64,000 nucleotides of DNA. It comes from Rickettsia endosymbiont of Lasioglossum villosulum. Its GTDB lineage: Bacteria; Pseudomonadota; Alphaproteobacteria; Rickettsiales; Rickettsiaceae. The stretch covers positions 186,001 through 250,000 of the forward strand of contig NZ_OZ032152.1 of assembly GCF_964026455.1 (NCBI RefSeq), given 5' to 3'. Positions 21,165-29,652 of the stretch are shown here, piece by piece (the first letter of the stretch is position 1; every line of letters begins with the position of its first letter). A program made the translations under genes and the position numbers. The notes below the pieces were generated by a model that saw nothing but the letters and a program-made list of their open reading frames with translations, did not search any database and was not told the origin of the DNA.

Positions 21165-22404
21165 ATCTTAAGGCATCCACAGGATTTAATTTTGAAGCTT
21201 TGTAAGAGGGATAAATTGTTGCTAAGAAGCATAATATTATAGATAAAGAAGCGATTAAGATAATATCCTGACTTCTTACTTCTGATGGTAGGCTATAAAG
21301 AAAATAAACTGCTGCTTCAAAAATCTTAGTACCGGTTATATTTTCTAAAAAGTTTTTGATAGTCCCGATATTATAAGAAAAAGTAATACCAAGAATTAAA
21401 CCAAGTATAGTACCAAGCAAACCAATAAACATGCCATTATAGATAAAAATTAGCATTATCTGATTTGTGCTTGCTCCCATTGTTCTTAAAATTGCTATAT
21501 CGGAAGTTTTATCTTTCACTAGCATAAATAAGCTTGAGATAATATTAAAGGCAGCAACTGTAATGATTAAAGAAAGGATAGTAAACATGGCTGTACGCTC
21601 AACAGCCAAAGCACTTAAAAATTGTGAATTCAAAGTTTGCCAGCTAAATATTTGTAAACTTGTACCTAGTAATAGCTGCACTTTATGTGAATATGCAAGA
21701 GCCTTATCAGGATGCAGGGTATTAACTTCAATTAAGTTTATATTATTTCCAAGAGATAGAAAATTTTGTGCTGCTTCAAGTGGCATTAATATGGTTGCTG
21801 AATCATAATCATACATACCGCTATTAAAAATCGCTATAACTTTAAATTCTTTTGATCTTGGTACACTGCCAAAAGCGGTGGAAATGGAATTCGGTGAGAT
21901 TAATTTAACTTTATCGTTAACTGTTACACCTAAATTAGCAGCTAAACCTTGTCCAAGTGCTATTACATTCTTACCGTGGAAATTATCAAAACTACCAAAA
22001 TTAACATTTTTAAAGATTTCATTTTTTAATTTTAAATCATTTAAATCAATACCTTTAATAATAGCACCGCTATTATTATTTTTGCCTAGTGCTAAAGCTT
22101 GACCATTAGCAATAATATTTACATGTTTTACGTAATTTTGCTGCAATAATTTAGCTTTAATTTCTTCGTAATTATCAATACTGCTAGTTTGCGGGCTTAT
22201 GACTATATCGCCGTTTAAACCGATAATATTTTTAGTTAGTTCTGTATGAAAGCCATTCATCACCGACATAACGACTATTAATGCCGCAACGCCGATCATT
22301 ACTCCAAGCAGAGAAAAGCCTGAAATAATAGAAACAAATTTTTCATTTTTTTTAGCTTTGAAATATCTAAAAGCTACTGTAAAGATAAAGTTATTATTAA
22401 TCAT
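21157..22404 (-). CDS. lolC: lipoprotein-releasing system permease LolC/LolE
   Basis: Inner-membrane partner of LolD, 415 residues. The first membrane span is at about residues 25-47 (SGFSLLGVMIGVAALIVVMSV), followed by a large periplasmic domain, then three spans near 270-295, 315-345 and 375-400 (FtsX/MacB-like fold). The start FRYFKAKKNEKFVSIISGFS is typical of LolC/E. Only one permease gene is seen, so the complex may use one subunit type (LolF-like). Translation is coupled to lolD by overlap. Confidence 0.92.
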   Translation of the reverse strand: MINNNFIFTVAFRYFKAKKNEKFVSIISGFSLLGVMIGVAALIVVMSVMNGFHTELTKNIIGLNGDIVISPQTSSIDNYEEIKAKLLQQNYVKHVNIIANGQALALGKNNNSGAIIKGIDLNDLKLKNEIFKNVNFGSFDNFHGKNVIALGQGLAANLGVTVNDKVKLISPNSISTAFGSVPRSKEFKVIAIFNSGMYDYDSATILMPLEAAQNFLSLGNNINLIEVNTLHPDKALAYSHKVQLLLGTSLQIFSWQTLNSQFLSALAVERTAMFTILSLIITVAAFNIISSLFMLVKDKTSDIAILRTMGASTNQIMLIFIYNGMFIGLLGTILGLILGITFSYNIGTIKNFLENITGTKIFEAAVYFLYSLPSEVRSQDIILIASLSIILCFLATIYPSYKASKLNPVDALRYE

Positions 22405-22425
22405 TTTTGTTGTTTTGTTATTTTG

Positions 22426-22524
22426 TCATTGCGAGGAGAATTACAGAGTAATTCGACGCGGCAATCTCAGGAAGCTTATACTACTTCATGAGATTGCTTC
22501 GTCGCTACGCTCCTCGCAATGACG
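22426..22524. repeat. RPE-type palindromic element
   Basis: GTCATTGCGAGGAGAA... to ...CTCCTCGCAATGACG, 99 bp, with internal GCAATCTCA/TGAGATTGC. It sits between the lolC start and the end of the MFS gene, about 20 bases from each. Confidence 0.85.
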
Positions 22525-22534
22525 ATTATATCAT

Positions 22535-23710
22535 CTACCCAACATTAGAAATCTCAAAGATTTTATCATATTTAAATAATTTAGGTAACGTTATTAAACT
22601 GAATGCTGTGATAACACATATGGTGATTCCAAGAGGAGCAAAAGTACCATTATATAACCAACCCACTAATTGTAATCCTACAGCAGTTATAATTAATCTA
22701 GCCGAGGTAAAAATAGCAGTCATACGGGCTTTACCGTCAGGGATTGCTTCTAGCAGCATTGGCCATAATATATTAATAGGATATATTACGCCAAGCGATA
22801 ATAAAAGCGTCACAGCTGTTATTATTAATGGATCGTTTATGTTAAATATAGCTAATGTAATACTTCCAAGTAAAAACAATACTACACACATAATGCCAAA
22901 GTAAAAGCAGTGTTTAACACCAAATTTTTTAAAGCAATAGCCGCTAGTAAAGCTCATAATTGAAAATAAAGCTGCAATCGATCCTTGATATAACCCAAAA
23001 TATTCTAAACTAACTCCTAAATCTTGCATATATAAAATAGGGGCAATTCCAATAAATATCCAATATCCTTGTGCAAGAAACATCATGGTAAGTATATAAT
23101 ATATGGCTTTTGGTGATTTGAAAATAGGATAATATTCTTTTAAGGAAATTTGTACTTTACTATTAGCTTGTCCTTTTGGAATAAAAAATATTGCAAGAAC
23201 TAAGCTAATAAGCCCTAAAATAAATAATAAAACAAAATTAGCACGCCACCCCCAAAATAAATCAACATAGCTACCTATAACAGGAGCGGTTGCCATAGAA
23301 AGTGAAATAGTGCCATTTAGAATCCCCATTAATTTTTGTTGTTCCTGTACTGAATAAATATCAGCAAGTACTACATATACTAAAACAGCAACAGCTGATA
23401 TTCCAGCACCTTGCAAGAATCTGCCAAATAATATGCTTTCATAATTATTGGAAAATACACAAAATAAACTGCCAAGATTAAAAATTAGTAATCCAAGTAT
23501 GATTATTGGTTTGCGTCCGTATCTGTCCCCTAAATTACCAACTATAAGCGAGGTAATACAATAAGCAGTTAGATTTACCCCAAGTAGTAACTCTGTCATA
23601 AAGGGTGAGAGGTTAAACGTGTCTTGTATATCTGGGAAACTTGGAACAAACAAATCTACTTCTGCTCCGGCTAAAATTTCCATGATTATTACAGTAATAA
23701 ATAGTCTCAT
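22535..23710 (-). CDS. Bcr/CflA-type major facilitator exporter
   Basis: 391 residues with about 12 predicted membrane helices. It starts ITVIIMEILAGAEVDLFVPSFPDI, the Bcr/CflA (drug:proton antiporter) N-terminus, and has the MFS motif GNLGDRYGRKPII between helices 2 and 3. RFLQGAGISAVAV is the motif of helix 4. The substrate is unknown; relatives export drugs or small metabolites across the inner membrane. It stands alone, flanked by repeats. Confidence 0.88.
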   Translation of the reverse strand: MRLFITVIIMEILAGAEVDLFVPSFPDIQDTFNLSPFMTELLLGVNLTAYCITSLIVGNLGDRYGRKPIIILGLLIFNLGSLFCVFSNNYESILFGRFLQGAGISAVAVLVYVVLADIYSVQEQQKLMGILNGTISLSMATAPVIGSYVDLFWGWRANFVLLFILGLISLVLAIFFIPKGQANSKVQISLKEYYPIFKSPKAIYYILTMMFLAQGYWIFIGIAPILYMQDLGVSLEYFGLYQGSIAALFSIMSFTSGYCFKKFGVKHCFYFGIMCVVLFLLGSITLAIFNINDPLIITAVTLLLSLGVIYPINILWPMLLEAIPDGKARMTAIFTSARLIITAVGLQLVGWLYNGTFAPLGITICVITAFSLITLPKLFKYDKIFEISNVG

Positions 23711-24126
23711 AAAATTATATTATTAAATATTAGTTATAAGTTGTAACTTTGTTGTATGAGTCGCTTTTTTCCGTCATTGCGAGGAAATTACAAAGTAATT
23801 GACGAAGCAATCCAGTTAAAAAATGCTAACTTATAGCATTTTTTATTATTTTTTCTGGATACCGTGGACAAGCCACGGTATGACACCGAGAGCGTTTTTC
23901 GATCTACGCAACAAAGACGCCACGGGGTGAAAGAGAGAAATAATCCACGCAAACAAGCCTTAAGTGGGAATGATATTGAATGCTTTTGTAGAGCCGTACA
24001 ATGATCACAGAACTCAAGAAATATCAAAATAGATGATATTACTTCTTTTTACAGTAAAATATAAGAATTTTTTATTATTTTTTGTATTTTTGTTTGCGGA
24101 AGTTTTTGGAGAAGAAATTATAAAAA
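23711..24126. repeat. repeat-filled gap upstream of the MFS gene
   Basis: A CGTCATTGCGAGGAAATTACA arm at 23773 leads to AAATGCTAACTTATAGCATTTTT. Then come CCGTGGACAAGCCACGGTATGACA (23863-23884) and an outer end GATCTACGCAACAA near 23901. A run of 79 codons on the minus strand is just repeat translation. From 24030 to 24126 I see only AT-rich sequence. Confidence 0.7.
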
Positions 24127-24162
24127 TAGGTTTAGAGTAAATATAAAACCACTCTAAACCTA
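24127..24162 (-). terminator. terminator of the small exported-protein gene
   Basis: An 11-bp perfect stem, TAGGTTTAGAG (24127-24137) with CTCTAAACCTA (24152-24162), and a 14-base loop. Reading on the minus strand, the stem is followed by TTTTTATAA. It lies 40 bases past the stop of the 95-residue gene. Confidence 0.8.
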
Positions 24163-24201
24163 CCTAAAATTTAACTTTAATAAATCTAAAAGAATTATCA
24201 A

Positions 24202-24489
24202 TTACATAGAAGCAGGCTTTGTTACTAATGCTTGAACTTCAGGTTTTAGCATATTATATTGATCCATTGTTAAACCGGTATTCATCCAGTTTTGTACATC
24301 TGATGGTAACTTACCATATTGATCAGCTGTTAAGCTTGCTAACCAACCATTTACAGCAGTAGGATCCATTGCTTTAATAGAATCTATAGTAACAGAAGCC
24401 GGATCAGGCATTTGTTGAGTTGTTGTTGAAGAAGCAAATACTGGTGCTGAAAAAGCTAGAATTAATAGAATTTTCAATAAATTTTTCAT
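24202..24489 (-). CDS. small exported protein with two internal repeats
   Basis: 95 residues, family not recognised. The first about 19 residues (MKKN-like MKNLLKILLILAFSAPVFA) are a Sec signal peptide, leaving a mature protein of about 76 residues. It has two related segments: LTADQYGKLPSDVQNWM and LTMDQYNMLKPEVQALV, sharing LT.DQY..L...VQ. There is no Cys and no membrane span. A near-consensus promoter and a clear terminator make it a single-gene unit, probably well expressed. A periplasmic or secreted role is likely; the function is unknown. Confidence 0.8.
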   Translation of the reverse strand: MKNLLKILLILAFSAPVFASSTTTQQMPDPASVTIDSIKAMDPTAVNGWLASLTADQYGKLPSDVQNWMNTGLTMDQYNMLKPEVQALVTKPASM

Positions 24490-24519
24490 TTTATAAACCT
24501 TTTTTGTTTTGTAAAGTTG

Positions 24520-24547
24520 ATTATAACAAAGCTATAACAGCTTTCAA
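24520..24547 (-). promoter_or_regulatory. sigma-70 type promoter for the small exported protein
   Basis: On the minus strand TTGAAA (24547-24542), a 16-base spacer, then TATAAT (24525-24520). The -10 is perfect and the -35 has two mismatches from TTGACA. Transcription would start near 24513, about 24 bases before the start codon. Confidence 0.75.
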
Positions 24548-24691
24548 GCTAAATTACACCAAACCTTTGAAAATTTTTATGTAAGCAAATTTATATTGTA
24601 GCAAATATATCATTAATTATAGATGTTGTTGTGTGGATTGGGTAAGGAGTCTGTCATTCCCGCCTATGCAGGAATGACATCTGAGCCTTAA

Positions 24692-25498
24692 TTATATCAA
24701 ACTAGCCAATGATAAATAATCGTTAGGGGTAAGGTTTTCTGCTCGGCAATTATCGCTTATATCTAGCTTAGCTAAAAGTTCAGATATGTTAGGGGCAAGG
24801 TTTTTTAGCGATGATTTAATCATTTTTCGGCGTCCTGCAAAAGCCATTTTAGTTATCAATTCAACTTTACTTATTAAATCACTGTTGGGAATATTTTCTA
24901 AAGGAGTCAACTTAACTATTGTTGAATATACTTTAGGGGGCGGGTAGAAAGCTGTAGGTGCTACATCAAAGCATTTTTCTACTGTTGCAATTAAGCTGCA
25001 TATTACCGATAACCTGCCATATGCTTTAGTTGAGGGTTTAGCACAAATCCGCTCTACTACCTCTTTTTGCAACATCAATGTCATGCTAGTAACAAGGCTT
25101 GCTTCTTTTAACCATCTGATTACTAGTTCAGTTCCTATATGATAGGGTAGATTAGAAATGATAGTTATCTTATTATTATTTAAATCGCTTAATTTAAGTT
25201 TAAGAGCGTCCTGTTTGATTATATTTAGATTAGGGTGATATTGCTTAATCTCGTTAAGTAAAGGTATGCATCTTTCATCTGTTTCAATAACTGTTAAAAG
25301 TTTTGGATTTTTATGTAATATTGACCTAGTAAGTCCGCCTGTACCAGGACCTATTTCTAGAACGTTACTATTTTCTTCAAGTCCACTAGCTCGCACGATC
25401 TTATCACATAAGCTACTATCAAAAATAAAATTCTGCCCATGCTTTTTGAGAGGATGGATTTGATGACTCGCTGCATGTTTAGCAATTGATGGAAGCAT
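24692..25498 (-). CDS. rsmA: 16S rRNA dimethyladenosine transferase RsmA (KsgA)
   Basis: Dimethylates A1518 and A1519 near the 3' end of 16S rRNA during 30S maturation. 268 residues, normal length. Visible: [10 protein letters not shown] at the N-terminus, SAM loop [10 protein letters not shown] near residue 50, the catalytic [10 protein letters not shown] (NLPY motif) near residue 115, then FYPPPKV and the C-terminal [12 protein letters not shown]. It is flanked by repeats and by xthA on the same strand. Confidence 0.95.
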   Translation of the reverse strand: MLPSIAKHAASHQIHPLKKHGQNFIFDSSLCDKIVRASGLEENSNVLEIGPGTGGLTRSILHKNPKLLTVIETDERCIPLLNEIKQYHPNLNIIKQDALKLKLSDLNNNKITIISNLPYHIGTELVIRWLKEASLVTSMTLMLQKEVVERICAKPSTKAYGRLSVICSLIATVEKCFDVAPTAFYPPPKVYSTIVKLTPLENIPNSDLISKVELITKMAFAGRRKMIKSSLKNLAPNISELLAKLDISDNCRAENLTPNDYLSLASLI

Positions 25499-25528
25499 AT
25501 TTAAGTTATATAGTTTTATTTATTTTTT

Positions 25529-25628
25529 CGTCATTGCGAGGAGAAACGTAGTTTCGACGCGGCAATCTCAGGAATTTTATACTACTTCATGAGATTGCCG
25601 TGCTCCTTTACAGTCGCTCGCAATGACG
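25529..25628. repeat. RPE-type palindromic element between rsmA and xthA
   Basis: CGTCATTGCGAGGAGAAACG... to ...GTCGCTCGCAATGACG, 100 bp, with internal GGCAATCTCA/TGAGATTGCC. It ends three bases from the xthA stop. Confidence 0.85.
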
Positions 25629-25631
25629 ATT

Positions 25632-26417
25632 TTAAGATGACTTAAAATTAGCAATTACCGGTATATGATCGGAGGGTTTTTCCTTAGTTCTTAAATTATA
25701 ATCCATATAGCAATTTTCCAGGTAGTCAATGCTATTATTGCTACCAAGGATCATATCTATTCTCATACCTTTATTTTGTTCAAAACATCCAGCTCTATAG
25801 TCCCACCATGAAAATTCTTGTTTTTTGGGATGTAAGAACCTATAATAATCTTCAAATCCAGAATTTAAAATAGTCCGCATTTTCTTTTGTTCAATTTCTG
25901 TAAAGCAGGTAGTATTTGCAAGTGCTGTAGGTGAATATACATCAATATCAAAAGGTGCAATATTAAAATCACCACCTATAATGGTTTTTTCATCAAAAGA
26001 TTTTTTGCTTGATAGATAATTAAAAAAACTATCATAGAATGCTAGTTTTGCCGTAAATTTATCGCTACCCACCATTGAACCGTTAGGAGCATATAAAGAA
26101 ATGATATTACAAAATCCGATAGGTAATAATATTCTTGCTTCTATAAATCTTGCTTGATCAGAACAGTGATTATTTGGAAAATCCTTAACTATTTCATCAG
26201 CAGGAAATTTTGAAAGAATAGCAACGCCGTTATATGATTTCTGCCCATGAACATAAAAATTATAAGGTAGGTCAGATAACTCCTCGAAAGGGAATTTATC
26301 ACTCTCGCATTTTAATTCTTGTAGTAATAAAATATCAGGATTTTCGTTTGCTAAAAAATCACGCAATATATTAATTCGCATTTTTATGGAATTAATATTC
26401 CAAGTAGCAATTTTCAT
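25632..26417 (-). CDS. xthA: exodeoxyribonuclease III
   Basis: AP endonuclease/3'-5' exonuclease of base excision repair, 261 residues. It starts MKIATWNINSIKMR with the Asn of the EEP fold, followed by LLQELKCE (metal-binding Glu), YAPNG, the GGDFNIAP motif (Asp/Asn catalytic pair) near residue 150, FSWWDYRAG and the terminal SDHIPV with the catalytic His. All active residues are present. Confidence 0.95.
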   Translation of the reverse strand: MKIATWNINSIKMRINILRDFLANENPDILLLQELKCESDKFPFEELSDLPYNFYVHGQKSYNGVAILSKFPADEIVKDFPNNHCSDQARFIEARILLPIGFCNIISLYAPNGSMVGSDKFTAKLAFYDSFFNYLSSKKSFDEKTIIGGDFNIAPFDIDVYSPTALANTTCFTEIEQKKMRTILNSGFEDYYRFLHPKKQEFSWWDYRAGCFEQNKGMRIDMILGSNNSIDYLENCYMDYNLRTKEKPSDHIPVIANFKSS

Positions 26418-26477
26418 TAAACCTCTCGTGCAAAACCTAATTTTTCTTTATAAAATAAGTTATGTAATAAGTCTATT

Positions 26478-28061
26478 TTATTTTTCTGCACCACTTTCTG
26501 CTTCGTTAGTTATTACTTCCTTATTGCGGAATCTCCACTCACGGAAACCAAAATGATAAAGTAAAAGATGGGTAATAAATGCACTGACAATTATTATGAT
26601 CATAGAATATTTTATCGTATCGTAATTTGGATTAGCACCATACATATCTAACAATATACTAAAGACTAAAGCCCATATTAGTGTTATTTCAATACTAAGA
26701 CCTTTTGGTACTCTTTTTACAGAATTTTCTCCAATAATAAAATCTCTAATTATAATTCCACCGTTAGAAGTAAGGAATGCGAATAATGGACCCCAAAAAT
26801 TTAAAGGTTCAATTTTCTGAATAATAACCATTGCAACACCGATAATTATAAAAGCCGATTGTCCGAATGCATCACAAACTGCTATCGTATTGTTTAAAGA
26901 ATTTTCTAAATAACTATCTTCGGTAATTTGTTTATTATAATAACTAAATAGTTTGACAGCGATAAAACCAAGTAGCACCACTGTAAATATATAATAAAAA
27001 TAAGATGGGGTGAAATATAGATTTAAATGTCCTGTATCGTGATTTATTATTAGATCAAGCATTATACAGCTGCTAACAGATGGCAATATTGCCAATAAAA
27101 ACGTACCGAATAAGGTACTATTATTTTTTATACCTAGAATAATTCCCGAAAAAGCAAAAGCAATGCTGCCAAGTAATCCTATTATATGACACCAATGTGA
27201 GTCGATAGATTTCGGCAGTAAAATATGATAAATGTAAGTTTTAACAATTTTTTTATATTCGTTACTTGCAAGAAAATCATCTATAGCAAAATTAAATTGT
27301 TCAACTACATTTAAAGATACGGTTTTTTTACTGAACATCAAATGTAACGGGGTTTTAATATTTAAAGGAACTTCTACTATTTTTCTATCTGTAGGTTTGC
27401 TTAAAATATTCACTGAACCGACTATTTTATCACTAATAAAACCATCAATCTCTTTTTTTACCATCCCATTTATTAATTCTACATTATTTTGATATATTTT
27501 AATTATATCTTGGTTTTTATCGTCAAATAAAAAATCTGTGAATTTTTGTTCTCCATATATTGTACCTTTTACTATTCCAATCTGAAGATTAAATAAGCGT
27601 ATTTGTGCCATTAATTCATCACTATTTTGAAAACTTAGTTTTTTAGCTAATTGTTCGATAATAAATAAAGAGAATTCTTCCATGCGATATGGCTTTGAAA
27701 AATAAGCATAATTATTTCTCTCATCAGTATAAGTAGCACCTGCAGTCATGTCAGCAGCACCGCTTTGAATATCTAACTGATCTTGATACCAATTATCTTG
27801 GTGATACTCGATATTAATACCTATTTTTGCAGCAAGAGCATTAATTAATTCAATATCCATACCAGAAACATTAGCAGTACCGTTTGAAGTAACCATCCAG
27901 TATTGGTAAGGCTCATTTATATACCATGCAGTTGTTAAAGTTTTTTTATCAGGTAAGTTCTCGCATTCTAAAGCTGCTTCTTGTTTAGATATTGAATTGC
28001 TTAAGGAATAAAAACTTTTTAAAATAATTAGTATAAAAATAAAAAGTTTGAAAATTTTCAT
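26478..28061 (-). CDS. periplasmic solute-binding domain fused to TRIC/UPF0126-like membrane domain
   Basis: 527 residues from the MKIFKLF start; an upstream start adds only four. A signal sequence or first span is at about residues 1-22. It is followed by a family-3 amino-acid-type binding domain (about 40-270; MDIELINALAAKIGI, QSGAADMTAGATYTDERN, YFSKPYR). The C-terminal about 230 residues hold about seven hydrophobic spans and resemble UPF0126/TRIC-type channels (AFGQSAFIIIGVA; GPLFAFLTSNGGIIIRD, the repeat motif GG.(I/L)RD). A binding protein joined to a cation-channel-like domain suggests ligand-gated transport or sensing, which is an inference. TRIC assignment rests on motif recognition only. 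Confidence 0.72.
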   Translation of the reverse strand: MKIFKLFIFILIILKSFYSLSNSISKQEAALECENLPDKKTLTTAWYINEPYQYWMVTSNGTANVSGMDIELINALAAKIGINIEYHQDNWYQDQLDIQSGAADMTAGATYTDERNNYAYFSKPYRMEEFSLFIIEQLAKKLSFQNSDELMAQIRLFNLQIGIVKGTIYGEQKFTDFLFDDKNQDIIKIYQNNVELINGMVKKEIDGFISDKIVGSVNILSKPTDRKIVEVPLNIKTPLHLMFSKKTVSLNVVEQFNFAIDDFLASNEYKKIVKTYIYHILLPKSIDSHWCHIIGLLGSIAFAFSGIILGIKNNSTLFGTFLLAILPSVSSCIMLDLIINHDTGHLNLYFTPSYFYYIFTVVLLGFIAVKLFSYYNKQITEDSYLENSLNNTIAVCDAFGQSAFIIIGVAMVIIQKIEPLNFWGPLFAFLTSNGGIIIRDFIIGENSVKRVPKGLSIEITLIWALVFSILLDMYGANPNYDTIKYSMIIIIVSAFITHLLLYHFGFREWRFRNKEVITNEAESGAEK

Positions 28062-28085
28062 TTCTTCACACACCTTAAAATAAAA

Positions 28086-29414
28086 TTAATCACGAACTGC
28101 TTTAATATTTCCATCAAAAAATTGTATATTTAAAACTTTTTCAGTAGTAGTTTTAGAAGATACAAAATTACCTGATTCCCCTTTAACTATAGCAAAGCCA
28201 CGTTTTAGTACATTATGATAGTCTAAGCTTAATAGTAACAGACTATTTAATTCTAATTTATACTCAAAATTTTTCAAAGTATTATTTGCCGATTTTATGA
28301 TATAAGCGGCTTTATGTGTTAATTCGAGTGTCTTATAAGTAATGATTTTATGAGGATGGATTCTTTCTTTTGAAAATGATTTAAGCTTTGTTTCTTTTAG
28401 ACTAATTAGGCATGGTAAGGAGTCTAATAGGTTAAATCCCGTTTCATCGAGTAATTGTTGTTTATGATTCATATAATGAGCAAGATACCTATTTATTTTA
28501 TCATAATTTGTAATAGCTTGTTCATGATTTTTAACTAACTGCTTGGTATTAGTTACTAATACTTTTTCATAAGATTGCAGGGTGCTATTTAAAATAGACC
28601 GCACAGGTACAGCAAATTCAGCGGCAGCAGTTGGGGTAGGGGCTCTTTTATCGGCTGCTAAATCTATCAAAGTATAATCTACTTCGTGACCTACAGCTGA
28701 GATAATAGGGATTTTGGAGTTGTAAGTAGCACGCACTAGTACTTCATCATTAAACGACCAAAGGTCTTCGATAGAACCACCGCCTCTTGCAACTATTATA
28801 ACGTCCGGCTTATTTGCTTCTTCTAGCTTGTTAAAACCATCTATGGCTTCAGCAATCTCATTACCAGAATTCTCGCCTTGTACACTAACGGGCCATATTA
28901 TTACATGAGTTGGAAAACGTTCACGGATTCGATGAATGATATCTTGTATAACAGCACCAGTTATTGAAGTTATAACGCCTATTTTACTAGGTAAAAATGG
29001 TATAGGTTTACGTATTTTGTTAAATAATCCCTCTTTTTCTAAACGTGCTTTACGTTCGTTTAGAATTTGTATCATAGCTCCGAGTCCTGCGGGCTGTAAA
29101 TTCTCGACTGATAGCTGATAACGCGAATTGCCGGCATAACTCGAAAGCTTGCCGCTAATTACTACTTCCATCCCGTCATTTAACGGAAACTTGATTTTAG
29201 CAAGAATAGGACGCCAGCAAGTGCAAGCTAAAATTGCAGTGTTTTCTTTTAAGTTAAAATAAGCATGCCCTGAACTAGCTATTTTTAAGCCAGAAATCTC
29301 GCCTTTTACTTTAATATAACCAAAATTATTTTCTAATAATTCTTTAATTTTATTAGAAATTTCACTAACGGAAAATTCTTTAGTAGTTTGACTGGAAGTA
29401 AAATTATCTAGCAT
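28086..29414 (-). CDS. xseA: exodeoxyribonuclease VII large subunit
   Basis: Large subunit of the nuclease that degrades single-stranded DNA, 442 residues. The N-terminal OB domain (about 15-110; [19 protein letters not shown]) is followed by the catalytic core: [36 protein letters not shown] and [27 protein letters not shown], all classical XseA motifs. A long helical region precedes the C-terminal end ([11 protein letters not shown]). Its partner xseB is not in this window. Confidence 0.95.
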   Translation of the reverse strand: MLDNFTSSQTTKEFSVSEISNKIKELLENNFGYIKVKGEISGLKIASSGHAYFNLKENTAILACTCWRPILAKIKFPLNDGMEVVISGKLSSYAGNSRYQLSVENLQPAGLGAMIQILNERKARLEKEGLFNKIRKPIPFLPSKIGVITSITGAVIQDIIHRIRERFPTHVIIWPVSVQGENSGNEIAEAIDGFNKLEEANKPDVIIVARGGGSIEDLWSFNDEVLVRATYNSKIPIISAVGHEVDYTLIDLAADKRAPTPTAAAEFAVPVRSILNSTLQSYEKVLVTNTKQLVKNHEQAITNYDKINRYLAHYMNHKQQLLDETGFNLLDSLPCLISLKETKLKSFSKERIHPHKIITYKTLELTHKAAYIIKSANNTLKNFEYKLELNSLLLLSLDYHNVLKRGFAIVKGESGNFVSSKTTTEKVLNIQFFDGNIKAVRD

Positions 29415-29439
29415 TTGGGTATTTTGTTTTTGGCTTATT

Positions 29440-29530
29440 CGTCATTGCGAGAAGAAACTGCAAGTTTCGACGAAGCAATCTCGGGAGGTTTATACGAGAT
29501 TGCAGCAAGGCTTCGCTCCTCGCAATGACG
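29440..29530. repeat. RPE-type palindromic element upstream of lptD
   Basis: CGTCATTGCGAGAAGAAACTG... to ...CTCCTCGCAATGACG, 91 bp, with GCAATCTCG/CGAGATTGC inside. It sits between the divergent xseA and lptD genes; 29531-29652 holds a possible promoter area but no clear -35/-10 pair. Confidence 0.85.
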
Positions 29531-29652
29531 TTTATCATCCCAATAGAATAACCCTCCAATACTCAAAAGAGCAAGCAAAATTTTTATTATTTGCTATATT
29601 AATAATAGCTTGCTATTATTTCCTACTATTTAAATATTTGGTTAATAGATAA

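Noticed and set aside
23788..24027. 79-codon open frame on the minus strand
   Set aside because: It is made of the same repeat translations (YRGLSTVSRK) with no Shine-Dalgarno sequence.
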